Assembly (NCBI GenBank): GCA_023634235.1
Contig: JAMKCF010000002.1
Coordinates: forward strand, 13,194,091 to 13,258,090
DNA length: 64,000 bases
Source: Pisaster brevispinus
Lineage: Eukaryota > Echinodermata > Asteroidea > Forcipulatida > Asteriidae
Direction: 5' to 3'
The position numbers and the translations under genes are program-made. This document shows positions 60,546 through 64,000 of the stretch, piece by piece. The notes beneath the pieces are model-generated. The model was not told the DNA's origin and did no database searches. It was given only the letters and a program-made list of their open reading frames with translations. Every line of letters begins with the position of its first letter. The stretch's first letter is position 1.

Positions 60546-61588
60546 CACATAAAAAAGTTTAAGTAAGTACTTGAAAAAACTGTACAAATGAAGACTAAGA
60601 AAAACCTACAATACAGCAAAAACCAAGTTACAAAAAAATACATACAGTGTCATCACCATCTTCATTACAGAGCGCCGCCGTATTGACAGCACGATGTGCA
60701 CAACCAAACCCTCCAAGGTGAATTGGTTATGAAAAGAACCGTTCACATTGCAACGTTCCGCGAAGCTTTTTCTGCCCAACTCAGAAATAGCTGCAGCTCT
60801 TTATGTATGCAAATGATATGCACCTCAAGCCAAACGTCATCAAACAGCAGGACTGCTCTCATGCCAACATATAACATACACACCGCTGTTTCGCTTAAAT
60901 CTCACGTCAATAGTAAATAATATTTTGAAAAGTTATTAAATAGGGCCTATTAACTGCCACGCACTTTGAAGAATAATAATGGGGTCGGCATTATCTTATC
61001 TGGTTAAAGTCTGTACTCCTAAGTGTAATAAGCAGGACCACATTGCTACTATACAAACAAATACGGTGGAACGAACTAAACACACTAGAATACTTTAGCT
61101 GTCTAAAAGGTCATAGGGCAGGAACTAGACTTGTGTGGACAAGTTGTTCAATGTTTGTCTGAGTAACATTGTCTTACGTATGACTATAATGCTCACCAAG
61201 AGATTACTGGATCCCGACTACCGGGGTGCACCACAATCAAATTAAAAGCTCCCATAGAAACAAACCAATGTGCTAAATATGAAATATACAAAATTACTCA
61301 AAAAATACTTTAAAGTCTCCCAGCCTCGAGAAAACTAACCATATCGGCCTATATTTTAGAACAACTAAACTGCAAATTTATTTTGAAATTATTTGGCAGG
61401 TCACCCGTTTGGAATTTTAGTAAAACACCCAAGAAAATTTCCAAGCCTACTTGCTGTCAGTTTTCATGAGGCCCTCCTCCAGTTCCAAGGCCAAATAGGA
61501 CCAACTTCAAATTTTACCAAGTCTCCTCAAAAGTTGAAGCACAGAACCCCCCAGATTGTGATAAATTGTTAAAACTACACAATCTAAT

Positions 61589-61765
61589 AATAGACCTTAT
61601 GCACATGACGTCATTTCAGTAAGGCGCCCTCGCCTAGAGGTCAAAAGGAGGTCGTTCATTGGCCAGTCCTGTGCGCCGCGCGTACAAATCTGTGCGTTTC
61701 GATTGTTTCGTCACCATTTTACCTCTAAGATGGCGGCTGGATGACGTCAATGCATAAGGTCTATT
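61589..61765. mobile_element. 177-bp MITE with TGACGTCA-bearing ends, upstream of the methyltransferase
   Basis: AATAGACCTTATGCACATGACGTCAT at the left mirrors ATGACGTCAATGCATAAGGTCTATT at the right; TA flanks both ends. Each arm carries a TGACGTCA (CRE/ATF type) core, and the right arm also AAGATGGCGGC (YY1 type). It ends 177 bases before the methyltransferase ATG and could supply promoter sites. Confidence 0.75.
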
Positions 61766-61941
61766 ACATGACCCCCAAAAAACATAATTATCATTCAAAA
61801 GACTTTTATGGCTTACAAATTATGATCATCAATTTGGCGCATGAATTTTTGCTTATTAGTGTGGTGCACCCACTGGTCGCAACATAATATTTTCCCGAAG
61901 CGTATTGTTGTCAGTTGCAACTAGCTGCCACCGAGTGTAAA

Positions 61942-64000
61942 ATGGATTCGCAGTTGGTACCGCCACCAAGTGGGCAGTTTGCTGGTACGGACCATGCAGA
62001 AAACTACCTGAGATATCGCCCAGAATGGCCGCAAGAACTCGTCTTGAAAAGTATGAATTTTCTGATGGAAAAGGTAAAGTTTTAAATAAACCTAATCGTA
62101 AATCACCTGGTTGCGATACGGGGGAAAATCGCATACGGGCTGTATTGGTAAGGTCTCATAGTTGTCCATATTGGCGACAATTGGCTTGCCAAGGTCCCGC
62201 TCATTGTATTACCCGTACGGGCCTGTGCATGCTCTACCCCGGCTCAATAGCTTGCTGGAGGTCGATCACACATTTGTGATAACCAAATGGACCGTTGCAT
62301 ATTATTATCTGCACACACGGGGTTGTCTAAGTAATTCATACCAATATGGATCTATAGCTTAATGATTACCCACATGAGCTAGAACGGGTCTTTCCCTGCA
62401 CCTCGTCCTATTTTATTGCTTTGAGCAAAACAAGTTATAAACTAAACTAAAGTTTTACTATAAACGAACATATGAGGGCCCCGAATTTGAAAAGGTCTAT
62501 ACCCCGTTTGACACCCATGGGTCCTGGCATATCCTGCGCACATGGACTTGCCAAAGTCTTTCTCATTTGACACCCATATGAGCCTTTGCACATAAAATAT
62601 TAACTTCTTTTGAAAATAAAAATAAATGCCCTTGAAAATAAAAAATAACTGCTTTTGAAAACAAAAATAACTACCATTGAAAGTAAAAAATACCTGCTTT
62701 TGAAAATAAATAAAAACGGTTCCGATGAAAACAATAAATTTACCTGCTTATGAAAATAAAAATAGCTCCTTTTTAAATTAAAAAAACGCCCTCCTAAACA
62801 AATAAATAACTGCTCTCCAAAATACAAAATAACTGCTATCGTTACTAAAGCTACTAAAAGTAGAATATGTTGACCTTTAGGAAACGAGGTCAAGTCAAGC
62901 TCTTACTCCAACCAGGCAAGGGTCGCCTTTGGTGCTCACTGGTTATCGGCCGTCTACTGACCGGCCATCTACCGGTTAACGGCCATGCTGGTTATCGGCC
63001 ATCTACTGTGTTTGTTATCGGCCATACTGGTTATCGGCCATCTGAGCTGGGTTTTTTTTTTTATGAAAGCAGCTGCTCTGGAAAATAAAGATAATTCCTT
63101 TTTTTTTTTAAATAGTAGCTTCTGGAAAAAAATAATAGCGATGGCACTCAGGGGCTTTCATACAAATTAAGTAAAATGAACTGTTTTCCCCATTGTTTTT
63201 GTTATAATTATTACTTACTTGGCCATTGGTAAATCTGGCAACAACATACAGGCAGTGGAAATAAGATAAAAACTTTAACCATGCTACAAGATTAGCTATT
63301 GAGAGCACACAAGTGCAGTCAAAGTTACGGTCAACTCAGCCACGACTTTAGACATTCAGAGTTTGTCTTGACACGAAAAGGTATTTGAGAACAGTTTTAT
63401 GAAAAGTTTGTAAACATCTCATCACATTAAGTTTCTGTCAAATTACTTCCTTTTTTTGGGGGGGGGGCTCGCAACCTGAGTTGTCGTAACGTTGTAAAAC
63501 AACACGGAGTGATGTTGAATTAATTGTCATAACCATCCAGGTTCTTAAACTATTTCTTTACGGAGGAGCATATCCCAATACCATTTTTAAAGATAATTTC
63601 ACTTTAATTTGCAATTTAAACGAGAGTCCAAGATCAAGTTGGGGTTACATTTTGTGGAAAAATTTGTTCAGTTTGTGAAGACCTTTTTAAGGATTAAAAG
63701 AGTGTAATAAACTCATTGTGTAGTTCAAGTTTATTTTAAAAAGGGCTGAAATTCAGTGTTTTTCCAATCAATTTTCACTTCAACTTGCAGTTTTGCTAGA
63801 CTTTTGAGTCGATGTTTGTTTTTGTGGTTTTTTTATACAGAAATCAAAGCCTATCAAACTTGCCCTCGATGTTGGATGCGGATCAGGTCAAAGTTCACGA
63901 CCTCTGGCCCCACATTTCGAAAGTGTCATAGGTATTGATGTGAGCGAAGCTCAAATAAAAGTGGCCCGAACCGCTGTTAATCCGAAGAATGTTGAATTTA
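61942..64000 (+). CDS. Class I SAM-dependent methyltransferase, first two coding exons (runs off window)
   Basis: Exon 1 (61,942-62,073, 44 codons, AAAATGG start) reads MDSQLVPPP, then FAGTDHAENYLRYRPEWPQE, the N-terminal signature of a family of small methyltransferases annotated after a Dictyostelium protein. It ends AAG|GTAAAG in phase 0. Exon 2 starts at 63,841 after TTTTTTATACAG and encodes ALDVGCGSGQSS, the SAM-binding motif I, then VIGIDVSEAQI with the acidic residue that holds the SAM ribose. The substrate is unknown. The 1,767-bp intron holds minisatellites. The frame is open to the window edge; roughly two thirds of a typical 250-280-residue member is missing. No in-frame ATG lies upstream before a stop at 61,885. 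Confidence 0.88.
62600..63140. repeat. Nested minisatellites in the methyltransferase intron
   Basis: The outer array consists of about 25-35-bp degenerate units around CTGCTTTTGAAAATAAAAAT (62,600-62,845, resuming 63,063-63,140). Inside it, at about 62,938-63,050, sits an unrelated GC-richer array with five or six copies of GGTTATCGGCCATCTAC-like units. Confidence 0.75.

Larger units (their letters stand above)
57307..61588. other. Gene-free stretch between acidic protein and methyltransferase genes
   Basis: No convincing exon is seen on either strand. Besides the elements listed separately, it holds two direct repeats of GGTCAAATTCTA-TTTACGGG at about 58,131 and 58,193, a T/G homopolymer tract at 59,096-59,175, an AACGTT-rich tract at 60,430-60,545 and mixed AT-rich sequence. 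Confidence 0.45.

Overview
The window is eukaryotic: AT-rich DNA with spliced genes, GT-AG introns, TATA-type promoters, microsatellites, tRNA-derived SINE-like pieces and many short inverted-repeat transposons. Multi-copy NACHT-LRR genes headed by death-fold domains, together with the repeat families seen, fit a marine invertebrate deuterostome, most likely an echinoderm. That placement is an inference from gene content; nothing in the window fixes the species.

Positions 1-49,050 hold a tandemly duplicated NLR (NACHT-leucine-rich-repeat) immune-receptor cluster, all on the + strand. Gene 1 (516-9,021) joins a basic N-terminus, a ubiquitin-like domain ending in Gly-Gly, a Death domain, a NACHT ATPase and fifteen near-identical 52-residue LRR units. 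A truncated relic (20,350-23,395) follows. Gene 2 (23,921-31,173) keeps the NACHT-LRR exon but carries a death-effector-like domain instead of the ubiquitin-like/Death exons, and it has a premature stop near its end. Unit 3 (39,849-44,850) is a broken copy with the ubiquitin-like/Death head and half a NACHT. The 6-7 kb downstream of gene 1 is repeated downstream of gene 2 and, more decayed, downstream of unit 3. Each repeat of that flank ends in the same TATA box and splice donor, so the flank of one unit seems to supply the promoter of the next.

From 49,050 to 55,290 I find no coding gene, but several inverted repeats, a 16-bp minisatellite, a 0.9-kb palindrome and a possible TATA promoter with a noncoding first exon. 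At 55,309-57,306 one exon encodes a secreted, extremely Asp/Ser-rich protein with a 144-bp internal repeat and a cysteine-containing C-terminal domain of unknown family. From 57,307 to 61,588 there are only transposon relics. At 61,942 a class I SAM-dependent methyltransferase gene begins; its second exon (63,841 onward) runs off the window.

The NLR genes are probably cytosolic sensors: the NACHT gives nucleotide-dependent assembly, the LRRs recognition, and the Ubl/Death or DED head the signalling output. Swapping heads on a shared NACHT-LRR exon at a common phase-1 junction, plus recycling of 156-bp LRR units, is the main biological theme of the window.
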